Below are positions 56,358-64,000 of a stretch of DNA of 64,000 nt, piece by piece. This stretch comes from Dyadobacter jejuensis (GTDB lineage: Bacteria > Bacteroidota > Bacteroidia > Cytophagales > Spirosomataceae). The stretch covers positions 97,483-161,482 of the forward strand of contig NZ_QGDT01000012.1 in NCBI RefSeq assembly GCF_003149085.1, given 5' to 3'. A model generated the notes under the pieces. That model was not told the DNA's origin, searched no databases, and saw only the letters and a program-made list of their open reading frames with translations. The first letter of the stretch is position 1, and the number at the start of each line of letters is the position of its first letter. The position numbers and the translations under genes were made by a program.

Positions 56358-56366
56358 AAGAGATAT

Positions 56367-57479
56367 TTAGTGCAAGGGTGTTCTTATCGATTTGCTTGCA
56401 GGTAAGAACATACTCAGAGACAGTTTCTTGTTTTTTAGTTTTAAACTGGGTTTTTCTATAAAAGTCCACGACAACCAGGCCAGAGGTAACAACAAAGCCA
56501 AAGCCAGGCCAAACATGCTCATTACCGATAGTCCCTTTGCCAAAAAGAATGTTATCAATACCTGCTGTACTGGGAAGGCATAAATATACAAGCCGTAGGA
56601 AAGGTCTCCTAATTTATCAAAACTTTTCCAAATACTGGGCTGCATGCCTAGGTAAATAATGAGATAGGGAAGAAAAATGTACCGTACCCACCCGATGGCC
56701 ATCAGGGGGACCCAACCCAGCCCAGAGGACAACCCATAGCTTATCATAAAGGCGCCGAATAATAGCAAGGCAATGGAGCCCTTTAGAGGCAGGTGTTTAC
56801 GGAAAAAGTAAAGTAAAGACCCCACCAAAAAATAAAGGCCGAAATTAAGTATATCGAAAGTATTCAAATGTATGAAACGTAGAGGGGAAGGATTGTTGAG
56901 GAGGTACTCGTGCCATAGTAAATAACTTCCCCATGCGGCTAAAAATATAGCCAGAACGGCATAGGCGATATACTTCCTAAATAGCGCCATTAGAATCATA
57001 ATCAGTATATAACAGGTTACTTCTTAGGCAAGGGTCCATAAAGAGCCATTGACTAAGGAAAGCGGTAGCTCCTTGAAAACACCAGGTAGCTGATCGGGAT
57101 AGGCAGGGAATAACTTGATGATGCGGATATAGGCGTAGGTGTCTGGATTATGGAAATAGCCAGAGGTCGACAAGGTAGTAACCAGGGGGCCTATTAGCAG
57201 GATTGTAAACAAGGCGAGCACAATCAGGCCTGGCATGATGCGCAGGAATCGTTTCCAACTGTATTGGACCAGGGTACTGGAACCTAGAAGCGACTGGGCG
57301 ATGAGGTATCCACTAATAGAAAAAAAGATGCAGACGCCCATATGGGCCGTAGGGAAGAGGCCTCCACTCCAAAGTTGAATATGATCTAGGTTTCCCAGTC
57401 CCATAAGTGGATAGGTATGTCCATAAATCACTAAGACGGCGGCTATGAATCGGATCAGGTGAAAGTTGTTATGGTGCAT
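56367..57479 (-). pseudogene. Acyltransferase family 3 gene interrupted by one in-frame stop
   Basis: Two pieces are in the same frame: residues 1-151 (57479-57027) and the remainder from 57023, separated only by TAA at 57024-57026. Joined, they give about 370 residues. The first piece has the family opening FHLIRFIAAVLVIYGHTYPL and FSISGYLIAQSLL. The break falls at NGSLWTLA-stop-EVTCYILIMI, where the family has a Tyr (LWTLPYE), so a TAT or TAC to TAA change is likely. The second piece contains the later membrane spans and WTFIEKPSLKL. It may be a recent null mutation, a sequence error or a phase state. Confidence 0.8.
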
Positions 57480-57619
57480 AGTATGATTAATTTTTCTGAG
57501 AATATTGACTCTTAAACAGATAGTTATTGCTAATATATGGTAAATGTATTACGGGTTATATACCGTTAAATAAATTGGTGAAATAGGTTGACGGATCCGC
57601 GCTATGGCCCTGTCTCTTT

Positions 57620-57650
57620 TAGATTTTTTATTTAATCTGTCGCATCTTTG
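57620..57650 (+). promoter_or_regulatory. Probable mnmE promoter
   Basis: CATCTTTG (57643-57650) is one base from the TAnnTTTG -7 box and lies 4 bases before the ATG at 57655. A T-rich stretch 20 bases upstream may serve as -33. It supports 57655 as the start rather than the upstream in-frame ATG at 57604. Confidence 0.45.
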
Positions 57651-57654
57651 CAAA

Positions 57655-59172
57655 ATGAAAGAAGGACAGATACAACAACAAGATATGATATGTGCCCTGG
57701 CAACGGCGTCAGGGGTAGGAGCTATAGCCGTGATCAGGCTCTCTGGAAAAGGGTCTATTGCCTTGGTTAACAGTGTTTTTAAAGGGGCGGACCTCGAGCA
57801 AGCCGCTTCGCATACCGTTCATTTTGGGACCCTGCGCAACGGGGATAGCCTGATCGATGAGGTGCTGGTGAGCGTCTTTAGGACTCCCCGGTCTTTTACC
57901 AAGGAGGATGCCATCGAAATAGGCTGCCATGGTTCCGATTATATCGTCAGGCAGATTTTGAAATTACTGATTCAACAGGGCGCACGGATCGCCCGGCCGG
58001 GGGAGTTTACCCAGCGGGCCTTTTTGAATGGGCAGTTTGACTTGGTGCAGGCCGAGGCCGTAGCCGACCTGATCGCCGCCGACTCAGAAGCCAGCCATAA
58101 GACGGCCCTCAACCAGCTTCGGGGTGGGTTCTCTAAGAAACTCGGAGGGCTCCGTACCGAACTGATCCATTTTGCCTCTATGATAGAGCTGGAGCTCGAC
58201 TTTGGAGAGGAAGACGTAGAATTTGCCGAACGCGACGACCTCCGTCGGCTGATCAACTCCCTCCTAGGGACTATAAACCCCTTGATCGACTCCTTCGACT
58301 TTGGCAATGCCATCAAGGAAGGCTTTCCGGTGGCCATCATAGGCTCGCCCAACGTTGGCAAGTCGACCCTGCTCAATGCCCTGCTCAATGAGGAGAAAGC
58401 CATCGTGACCAGCATTGCCGGTACCACCCGCGACGTCATCGAAGATACCATGGTATTGGGAGGGCTAAAGTTCCGATTTATAGATACGGCCGGCATACGC
58501 GACACCACCGACGAGGTGGAGACCATCGGCATCGGTCGGTCCAAACAGGCCATGGAAAAGGCGGATATCGTTATTTTCTTATACGACAGTCCCGAAACCT
58601 ATCAGGACCTTCAGCCCCTTTCTGACGCCTTGGAACCGGGTAAAAAGAGGATTTGGGTTAAGAATAAGGTGGATAACCTCACCGTGCGACAGACCGCCTC
58701 TGAGCCCCGAGAAAATCACCTCACCCCCCAGCCCCCTCTCCTGACAGGAGAGGGGGAGGTTGATCCAACTACCTTTACGGAAGGCAATCAGCAGGAGGAG
58801 TCCCCCTATCCTCCAAGGACAGGGGGTAGGGGTGAGGTGATACGCGGTGAAGTAATGCATGGTGCGGTTCAGCTAAGCATCTCTGCCAAAACGCAACTTG
58901 GACTTGAAAACCTCAAATTTACGCTGATCGGGATGGTAAAAAGCCAGGCTGCCAGCGATACCGTTGTGAGCAACTCCCGTCACTACGAACACCTTCTCAA
59001 GACCAAAGCGGCACTAGAGGAGGTCATTATGGGTCTGGACACGGGCATCACCGGCGACTTCCTCGCTCAAGACATACGCCTGTCGCTACACCACTTAGGG
59101 GAGATCACCGGCACCATCGTCACCGACGACCTGCTCGATAATATCTTTTCGAAGTTTTGTATTGGAAAGTAA
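57655..59172 (+). CDS. mnmE: tRNA modification GTPase MnmE with an in-frame repeat insertion
   Basis: A 505-residue protein from the ATG at 57655. It has the N-terminal tetrahydrofolate-binding domain (ICALATASGVGAIAVIRLSG), a helical domain, and an embedded G domain: G1 GSPNVGKST near 232-240, G2 TTRD, G3 DTAG and G4 NKVD. The C-terminal CIGK tail is intact. Between G4 and G5 (SAKT) there are about 40 extra residues (PQPPLLTGEGEVDPTTFTEG and onward) encoded by a palindromic repeat, which explains why it is longer than the usual 450-460 residues. With MnmG it modifies U34 of tRNAs. The 3' end appears to serve as an integration site. Confidence 0.95.
   Translation: MKEGQIQQQDMICALATASGVGAIAVIRLSGKGSIALVNSVFKGADLEQAASHTVHFGTLRNGDSLIDEVLVSVFRTPRSFTKEDAIEIGCHGSDYIVRQILKLLIQQGARIARPGEFTQRAFLNGQFDLVQAEAVADLIAADSEASHKTALNQLRGGFSKKLGGLRTELIHFASMIELELDFGEEDVEFAERDDLRRLINSLLGTINPLIDSFDFGNAIKEGFPVAIIGSPNVGKSTLLNALLNEEKAIVTSIAGTTRDVIEDTMVLGGLKFRFIDTAGIRDTTDEVETIGIGRSKQAMEKADIVIFLYDSPETYQDLQPLSDALEPGKKRIWVKNKVDNLTVRQTASEPRENHLTPQPPLLTGEGEVDPTTFTEGNQQEESPYPPRTGGRGEVIRGEVMHGAVQLSISAKTQLGLENLKFTLIGMVKSQAASDTVVSNSRHYEHLLKTKAALEEVIMGLDTGITGDFLAQDIRLSLHHLGEITGTIVTDDLLDNIFSKFCIGK
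58716..58840. repeat. Palindromic MITE-like repeat inserted in mnmE
   Basis: About 125 bp begins TCACCTCACCCC and ends GGGGTGAGGTGA, exact inverse complements. Internally it has CCCCCTCTCC-TGACA-GGAGAGGGGG and a second CCCCCTATCC-TCCAAGGA-CAGGGGG-like stem. The reading frame of mnmE is kept open through it. No clear target duplication was identified. Confidence 0.8.
59155..59172 (+). other. Likely attachment site (attL) at the 3' end of mnmE
   Basis: The last 18 bases of mnmE, TTTTGTATTGGAAAGTAA, are the segment used as the attachment site by SGI1-like islands in trmE/mnmE of other bacteria. An excisionase-like gene and an integrase gene begin within 600 bp downstream. The matching attR would lie beyond the window. 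Confidence 0.5.
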
Positions 59173-59178
59173 TTACAC

Positions 59179-59388
59179 TTACTTTGATACTCTAACTCAT
59201 TCTTATTCTATAACTTAGGCTGTTTTTGCTTCCTTTTCTTGTTGTTATTCTTCCCTTTTTTTTCTTATATTTGTTGCTAATAAGTTGCTATCAGAAACAA
59301 GCTTGTTGGTAGCAACAGATTTTTAGGGCAACGGTGAGATGATGTTACATAGAGTTACAAACTGATACATCCAGTTACTCTTTGATAC
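59179..59388 (+). repeat. Direct repeats between mnmE and the excisionase gene
   Basis: AGTTAC-N4-TGATAC occurs at 59353-59368 and 59373-59388, exactly 20 bp apart, and a related TTACTTTGATAC lies at 59179-59190. Two GTTGCTA-type repeats lie near 59272-59320. Such arrays beside integrase genes can be arm-type binding sites for the recombinase and excisionase. Confidence 0.45.
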
Positions 59389-59414
59389 AGAATCAAGCCC
59401 AAAAAGGAAGCACA

Positions 59415-59768
59415 ATGAGCAGCAATATTCGAGTACCTAAAATCTGTCAGCACTGCGGGACCGAGTTTATCGCTAAAACTACGGTCACACAATTCTGTGG
59501 TGATGGCTGTGCTAAACGAGCCTACAAAAAGCGCAACAGGGATGCCAAGGTTCAGGAGATTGCCCCGGTAGTAATCCAAAAGCACAACTTCAATCAGCAA
59601 CAAGTTGCTGAGAAGGATTTTCTAAGTATCGAAGAAACCTGCAAGCTTTTAGGTGCAAGCCGTATGACCCTTTACCGCCAAATCAAGAAAGGCACTATCC
59701 GAGCGGGAAAAATAGGCAGACGCACCATCATCAAGAGAACCGAAATCGATAAACTGTTTCAGGCATGA
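59415..59768 (+). CDS. Excisionase-like helix-turn-helix protein with zinc ribbon
   Basis: A 117-residue protein from the ATG at 59415, preceded by an AAGGAAG ribosome-binding site. Residues about 8-35 carry a possible zinc site (C-x2-C then C-x3-C: KICQHCGTEF, FCGDGC) followed by a basic helix. The C-terminal half is a MerR-like/excisionase HTH domain (FLSIEETCKLLGASRMTLYR, then GKIGRRTIIKRTEIDKLF). Its stop overlaps the start of the integrase gene (ATGA), so the two are coupled. Such pairs control excision of integrative elements in Bacteroidota. Confidence 0.85.
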   Translation: MSSNIRVPKICQHCGTEFIAKTTVTQFCGDGCAKRAYKKRNRDAKVQEIAPVVIQKHNFNQQQVAEKDFLSIEETCKLLGASRMTLYRQIKKGTIRAGKIGRRTIIKRTEIDKLFQA

Positions 59769-60858
59769 AAGTAACACTCAGACAAAGAAATCAGGGTGGT
59801 AAAACGAGCTTGTATCTCGATTACTACCACAAAGGGAAAAGGAAAACCGAGTACCTCAACCTCTACCTGGAGCCCAATCCTAAAACCAAAGAGAAAAGGA
59901 CGTAAACAAGAAAACTCAACAGCTTGCTGAAACTATCCGTGCCCAAAGGCAGATAAAAATTCAAAACGGAACCTTCGGTTTCCGTGACAATGAAAAGCTA
60001 AAAGGCAGCTTTACTTCTTACCTGCAATTGCTTGCCAGCAAGCGGCAAGATAGTGCCGGCAATTATGGAAATTGGGACAGCATGATCAAGCACCTGAAGG
60101 CTTTTATTCCGCAGGATATTTCCTTTGAGTTTGTGAACTGCCAGTTTGTGCAGGACTTCAAAGAATACCTGGACAAGAAAGCCATTGCACATGGCAGCCA
60201 ACGACTATCACAAAACTCCAAATACTCCTACTTTAACAAGCTGAGAGCAGCTTTAAAGCAAGCAGTGAAAGACGGTATCATTCCGCACAATCCTGCGGAA
60301 GGTGTTGAAGCTTTCAAACAAGGAGAGCCGGAAAGAGAGTTTCTTACTTTGGATGAATTGCAAGCTTGCGTAAAAGCAGAATGCGATATTCCACAACTCA
60401 AAACGGCATTCATATTTTCATGCCTTACCGGATTACGGTGGTCAGATATTCAAAAGCTGTTATGGTCCGAAGTGCAGCACTCCAATGAAATGGCCTACTA
60501 CATTCAATTCAGACAGAAGAAAACCAAAGGAGCAGAAACACTCCCTATCTCCGAGCAAGCAATTAATCTATTGGGGGAACGCCGGGACAAAGACGCAAGA
60601 GTATTTGTAGGATTGAAGTATTCTGCCTGGCACAACCTGAAATTGCAGCAATGGGTAAGGCGTGCCGGTGTAACTAAAACCATCACCTTCCATTGTGCCC
60701 GTCATACCTATGCAACATTGCAGCTTACTATGGGTACAGATATTTACACCGTATCAAAACTATTAGGCCACAGGGAGCTTAAAACTACTCAGGTATATGC
60801 CAAAATAATTGATGACAAGAAGAAGGAAGCTGCGACAAAAATCAAGTTGGATTTTTAA
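59765..60858 (+). pseudogene. Tyrosine recombinase (integrase), frameshifted after residue 45
   Basis: The N-terminal arm domain starts at 59765 (MKVTLRQRNQGGKTSLYLDY) but the frame ends at a stop at 59903-59905, after AAAGAGAAAAGGACG. Restoring one A in the A-run (AAAAAGGACG) gives KDVNKKTQQLAET and an open frame to 60858, about 360 residues in all. The catalytic set is intact: Arg in LTGLRWSD, His/Arg in HCARHTYATLQL, and His/Tyr in LGHRELKTTQVYAKI. So the shift is a recent mutation, a sequencing error in a homopolymer, or programmed slippage. The element would be immobile if it is real. Confidence 0.85.
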
Positions 60859-60868
60859 TACCTATTTT

Positions 60869-62599
60869 ATGAGTGAAGTCAAAGAAAATGAAAAATCAAA
60901 GGATGGTTTGCCCAAATTCGATTGGGCCAAATTCCAGAGAGACAGATTTACATATGATTGGCAATTCTATTCTGAGAAGCACCAACACTATTTTGAATAT
61001 AGTGAAGACATGCTGTACCAAGATGGCGCTATTTTACATGGGGAAGAAAAGATTGATTGTGTTGAAGTAGAATTATATAAATCACCAGAAAAGCCCCCGT
61101 ATGACTTTTATATTCACTACAGCAATTGGCAACTTGGATTAAGGGTAGATTTTTTTAAAGAAGTATTTGATGAACGGGCTTTTGTTGAAGGATATCAACC
61201 CCAACACAAATACGTTAGGCTGGTAATTCCACAAAAAATCCATCATGAGATTCTCAACGTAATTAACGATTTTGAACTTCTTCGCATTCGGGATCTGCTT
61301 TTGGAAGTAATAGCAACAGCACAGGACACCTATATCCGAGAAGTGGCTTTCTGGGAAAAACCGGAAAATCAAAAGTTGATAACTACTGCGGAAAAAGAAA
61401 CCAAAAAAGCGATTCAAGTCATTGAGCAGTCTGGCGTTGACATGAAGTCTTGGCGGCAGTTCGAAGGCAAAATCAGGCCGCATTTAGACCATATCAATTT
61501 TGTATTCAATACTGGTACCATCAAGTTGGAGCATGAATGGTTAGCCAGAGAGTTTATCGAAAATATGAAACGTGCTTATGAAGACATGCATTATAAGGAT
61601 TGGAAGAAAGACCTTGCACGTTATCCCAACCGATTTGAAGAGAACGCACACAAATCAAAATTCAAATACCGTTTAGCCAAGTCGTACTATAACCTATTTT
61701 CAAATGCTAAATTTTTTGAAGTTACCAAAAAGACCCCCTACCCAAATCGGCTAATGCTTTGCATTGCCAAACTCATTGAATTTTCTCTTATTCCTGTAGG
61801 TGATTGGAATGAAACAGATGATGTCAAAATAAGGCACATTCGAAATTGGTTGAAAAGGAATGACCTTGAGCCAAAACTCACTTTTGCTGATGTTCCTGCG
61901 GATATTGAAAAGCTCGGGCAGTACTTTGAACTCAACTTCCTTGAAATGGCAAATGCCACTAAACGAGCTGATGCTATTTCAACAGCTTTTTTCGTTTGCC
62001 AGCGCTTTGACATTCCTGATTTATTACCAGACCTCATCCACGTTGCTACTTGTATTATAGAGACTAATTGGCTTGTTGGACACCAGATGACTTCAAATAG
62101 TAGGATGAATGAACCCCATATTCCTGAAATAGAAGCATTTCGCAAGCTCATGAATGGAATCAAGGATAAAAGTAAGGTCACGTCCTTGAAATTTAAGTTA
62201 GAAGGTGATGAAACAGAACATGAAATTTCTTCACGCTTACCACTATTTCTGATTGAGAAAGCACTGAAGGAATACTATGAAGGTTACCGTGTGGAGTTTG
62301 ATTGTGATATAGTTCCAACTACTTACAAGAAAAATAAAGACGGCAGTATCAGGATTGATAAAGAGCCACGAATCAATCTACCACACGAAAGACACTTGGT
62401 CCGTTTGGTGCATTCGCTTTATAACTTTCTGAAGGACCATTCGGGTATTGAAGAAGGTGAAATACTGCCAGGGCAACAATACTATGAAATTATTGGCTTG
62501 CTCTTCAAAGAAACCTGGGTATTCTATCAGAAATATTTGGATGATAGAGCTGTGGTTGAACAGGTTAAAGAGTGGCATAATCTTTCGCCAGAAACTTAA
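60869..62599 (+). CDS. Unknown cargo protein of the mnmE-linked element
   Basis: A 576-residue protein from the ATG at 60869, 10 bp after the integrase. The N-terminus is highly charged (SEVKENEKSKDGLPKFDWAK). A mixed alpha/beta region follows (YDFYIHYSNWQLGLRVDFFK), then a long, mainly helical part with many charged and aromatic residues (LAREFIENMKRAYEDMHY; LAKSYYNLFSNAKFFEVTKK) and a C-terminal helical part (LVRLVHSLYNFLKDHSG). No Walker, nuclease, HEPN or transmembrane motif is evident. No family is recognised. It could be a defence, regulatory or conjugation-related cargo; there is no evidence to choose. Confidence 0.7.
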   Translation: MSEVKENEKSKDGLPKFDWAKFQRDRFTYDWQFYSEKHQHYFEYSEDMLYQDGAILHGEEKIDCVEVELYKSPEKPPYDFYIHYSNWQLGLRVDFFKEVFDERAFVEGYQPQHKYVRLVIPQKIHHEILNVINDFELLRIRDLLLEVIATAQDTYIREVAFWEKPENQKLITTAEKETKKAIQVIEQSGVDMKSWRQFEGKIRPHLDHINFVFNTGTIKLEHEWLAREFIENMKRAYEDMHYKDWKKDLARYPNRFEENAHKSKFKYRLAKSYYNLFSNAKFFEVTKKTPYPNRLMLCIAKLIEFSLIPVGDWNETDDVKIRHIRNWLKRNDLEPKLTFADVPADIEKLGQYFELNFLEMANATKRADAISTAFFVCQRFDIPDLLPDLIHVATCIIETNWLVGHQMTSNSRMNEPHIPEIEAFRKLMNGIKDKSKVTSLKFKLEGDETEHEISSRLPLFLIEKALKEYYEGYRVEFDCDIVPTTYKKNKDGSIRIDKEPRINLPHERHLVRLVHSLYNFLKDHSGIEEGEILPGQQYYEIIGLLFKETWVFYQKYLDDRAVVEQVKEWHNLSPET

Positions 62600-62727
62600 C
62601 TCATTCTATTTGCAAGTGACTGGCTATCAACAGGAACAAAGATGTGGTAAAATGACCCATTCATGTTCCTTTTGACCTCCTGTTGATGAGTCAAATTTGC
62701 CTAAAGAAATTCAAAACAATAGGAATT

Positions 62728-62904
62728 ATGAAGGCAAACAGTAGCTTAGAATGCAGGATTATTGAACTTGAAAACAAAGTCAATGCCCTGACCAAAGAAA
62801 AAAAAGGCAAGATGATCGAAGCGAAATCAGTTCTTTCATTTATGCTCATTTTAGAAAAATTATGGAAACTGATTAGGCAATTATTTTCGGATTTAGAACT
62901 ATGA
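62728..62904 (+). CDS. Small coiled-coil protein
   Basis: A possible 58-residue protein from the ATG at 62728. Residues about 8-25 have heptad spacing (LECRIIELENKVNALTKEKK), followed by a hydrophobic helix (SVLSFMLILEKLWKLIRQLF). It lies between the two larger cargo genes. No ribosome-binding site stands out, so it may not be real. Confidence 0.35.
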   Translation: MKANSSLECRIIELENKVNALTKEKKGKMIEAKSVLSFMLILEKLWKLIRQLFSDLEL

Positions 62905-62987
62905 GTACACTTTTCTAAACATACAACCGGATTCTGTTCCTCGACCTCCGCCCGTGGTTGTTGTCGGGTTTTTCAGAATTGAAGTTC

Positions 62988-63814
62988 ATGCAAGATTTGC
63001 AAGACCTTAAAAAGGCATTCTATCAGGTGCAACCGCTGTATGAAGTATTGTTCCCCAAAGCACTAACCAACAAACGGAAATACTTCCTATCGCTGATAGA
63101 TGCGGAAGCCATTGAGTACCTCAATTACGTCCATAGGCAAGTGAATGAAAGCATCAATGCAAACGCCAAGAAATACCATGTTCACATGGCATTAACCCGG
63201 CCTCTAAATGAAAAGCTACGTGAAACAGCACAGGCAAATCAGGAGCAGGAATATTCACCAGATCAATACGACCCCAAGTTTGGAGTTCTACCAACCAATA
63301 CCTCCACAGCGGATGGTGCTTACATTCTTTTCTATTTGAAACATCAGCTTGTAAGACTGTATTTGGAAATCCAGGACTCATACCCCGAGCAGCTAAAGGA
63401 AGAACCACTCACTGAAGATGATATTTACCTTACTTACTTCAATCACATTGCACCCAACCCATCGCACATTTCAGAAGCAGTTCAAATCAAAATTGCAAGC
63501 CCATCAAATCCAAGAATCACTCCCCAATCCATAAAGTCCTTAAAGCACTTACTGGTGACTACAAGGATGCTCCAAAAGGCATTCTTACTTATAATACCAT
63601 AGTCAAAAGCCCTTCACTGTTTGCCAGCTTCGAAGAATCCCTTTTCCAAAATGGGTACATAGATGAAGAATACAAGTTTGTTGATAAGCATGGAATGAAA
63701 AACGAGTTGGCAGCCATTTACCATCAACTGATAAAGAAAGGCTACCCGTTGTGCGGTTTAAATGAACAAGGCAGTTTTCAACAAATTAATGGGCCTATTA
63801 TTTTTAAAATTTAG
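62988..63814 (+). pseudogene. Unknown cargo gene with a frameshift
   Basis: The first part (from the ATG at 62988) reads helical, charged sequence to about 63530 (LQDLKKAFYQVQPLYEVLF, then DPKFGVLPTNTSTADGAYIL). After that the same style of sequence continues in another frame (HKVLKALTGDYKDAPKGILT, then KNELAAIYHQLIKKGYPL) to a stop at 63812. This points to a small insertion or deletion near 63530. The C-terminal part slightly recalls the RteC regulator family of Bacteroides conjugative transposons, but the match is too weak to name. A decaying gene in the same element. Confidence 0.5.
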
Positions 63815-63891
63815 GAATTGAAGTACTGCTACGGCATTAACTTTGGCAACCACTCTTAACAGTAGCCCATCTAAAGATTTAGAATAATTTC

Positions 63892-64000
63892 CACTAGTGT
63901 CCGGTAAAAAAATAAAGCGAGTGATTATTTTTGATAACCACCCGCCCCAGTCTAATTTTGAGTTGCAAGACAAAAAATTAAAGACATGGGCAAAAGTACA
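63892..64000 (+). mobile_element. Possible left end of an IS4-family insertion sequence
   Basis: ACTAGTGTCCGGTAAAAAAA begins an AT-rich stretch, and an ATG at 63986 starts MGKST, the opening of some IS4-type transposases in Bacteroidota. Only 15 coding bases are visible, so this is a guess from context. Confidence 0.3.

Noticed and set aside
56367..57479. Two separate acyltransferase-like genes, or a frameshift
   Set aside because: Both parts are in the same frame with only a TAA and eight codons between the first stop and the next ATG, so this is a nonsense change in one gene.
57604..57654. The upstream in-frame ATG of mnmE at 57604
   Set aside because: It would add 17 residues not found in MnmE and would overlap the probable promoter box just before 57655.

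Overview
The window looks like a chromosome segment of a Bacteroidota bacterium, probably of the Cytophagales/Spirosomaceae type. Reasons: a CusA-TolC fusion efflux pump next to its CusB, a BshB1 bacillithiol gene, YjbH-type exopolysaccharide outer-membrane genes, an OmpA/PD40 protein, Bacteroidota promoter-like TAnnTTTG boxes with short leaders, and abundant palindromic intergenic repeats. Genus cannot be fixed from the sequence alone.

Layout. (1) 1-5064, minus strand: three tightly coupled genes for an SMC-like MksF/MksE/MksB (JetA/JetB/JetC) complex. The SMC gene runs off the left edge, so the nuclease subunit that would make it a Wadjet anti-plasmid system (JetD/MksG) cannot be seen. (2) About 5337-8080: a 2.7 kb gene-free mosaic of about ten palindrome-bearing repeat units, ending at a broken 3'-half copy of tRNA-Asp and the intact tRNA-Asp (8282-8355). 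(3) 8652-14655: heavy-metal efflux operon (small His-rich protein, CusA-TolC fusion, CusB). (4) 14723-15622: a ribokinase. (5) 15716-42940, all minus strand: a roughly 27 kb exopolysaccharide locus. Its outer parts hold assembly and precursor genes: PHP phosphatase, Wza, Wzc, Ugd, ManC, GDP-fucose synthase, Gmd, WcaJ-like initiating transferase, two YjbH-like proteins with a lipoprotein, and RfbD. Its AT-rich centre (about 23.5-32.5 kb) holds Wzx, pyruvyl transferase, glycosyltransferases, Wzy, acetyltransferase and an epimerase. The predicted product contains fucose and glucuronate and carries pyruvyl and acetyl groups, so it is colanic-acid-like. A short motif, TAACGTTGAGTAAA, recurs upstream of several of these genes, and two arrays of CCCTTCGACAGG repeats framed by heptanucleotide repeats flank manC.

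(6) 43.5-57.5 kb: ordinary chromosomal genes (DUF1080, DEAD-box helicase, DUF1361, RluA-family pseudouridine synthase, cytochrome c, MsrB, BshB1, M23/LysM peptidase, TrxB, OmpA/PD40, QueE, SGNH hydrolase), plus an acyltransferase cut by one in-frame stop. (7) 57655-59172: mnmE, carrying an in-frame palindromic repeat insertion between its G4 and G5 motifs. Its last 18 bases look like the attachment site of an integrative element. (8) 59.2-64 kb: that element, with an excisionase-like HTH protein, a frameshifted tyrosine recombinase, unknown cargo genes (one frameshifted), and what may be the left end of an IS4-type insertion sequence at the window edge.

Best candidates for follow-up: the partial Mks/Jet system and its tRNA-Asp-proximal setting, the palindromic repeat mosaic, the shared motif in the exopolysaccharide locus, the repeat inserted inside mnmE, and the unknown cargo of the mnmE-linked element.
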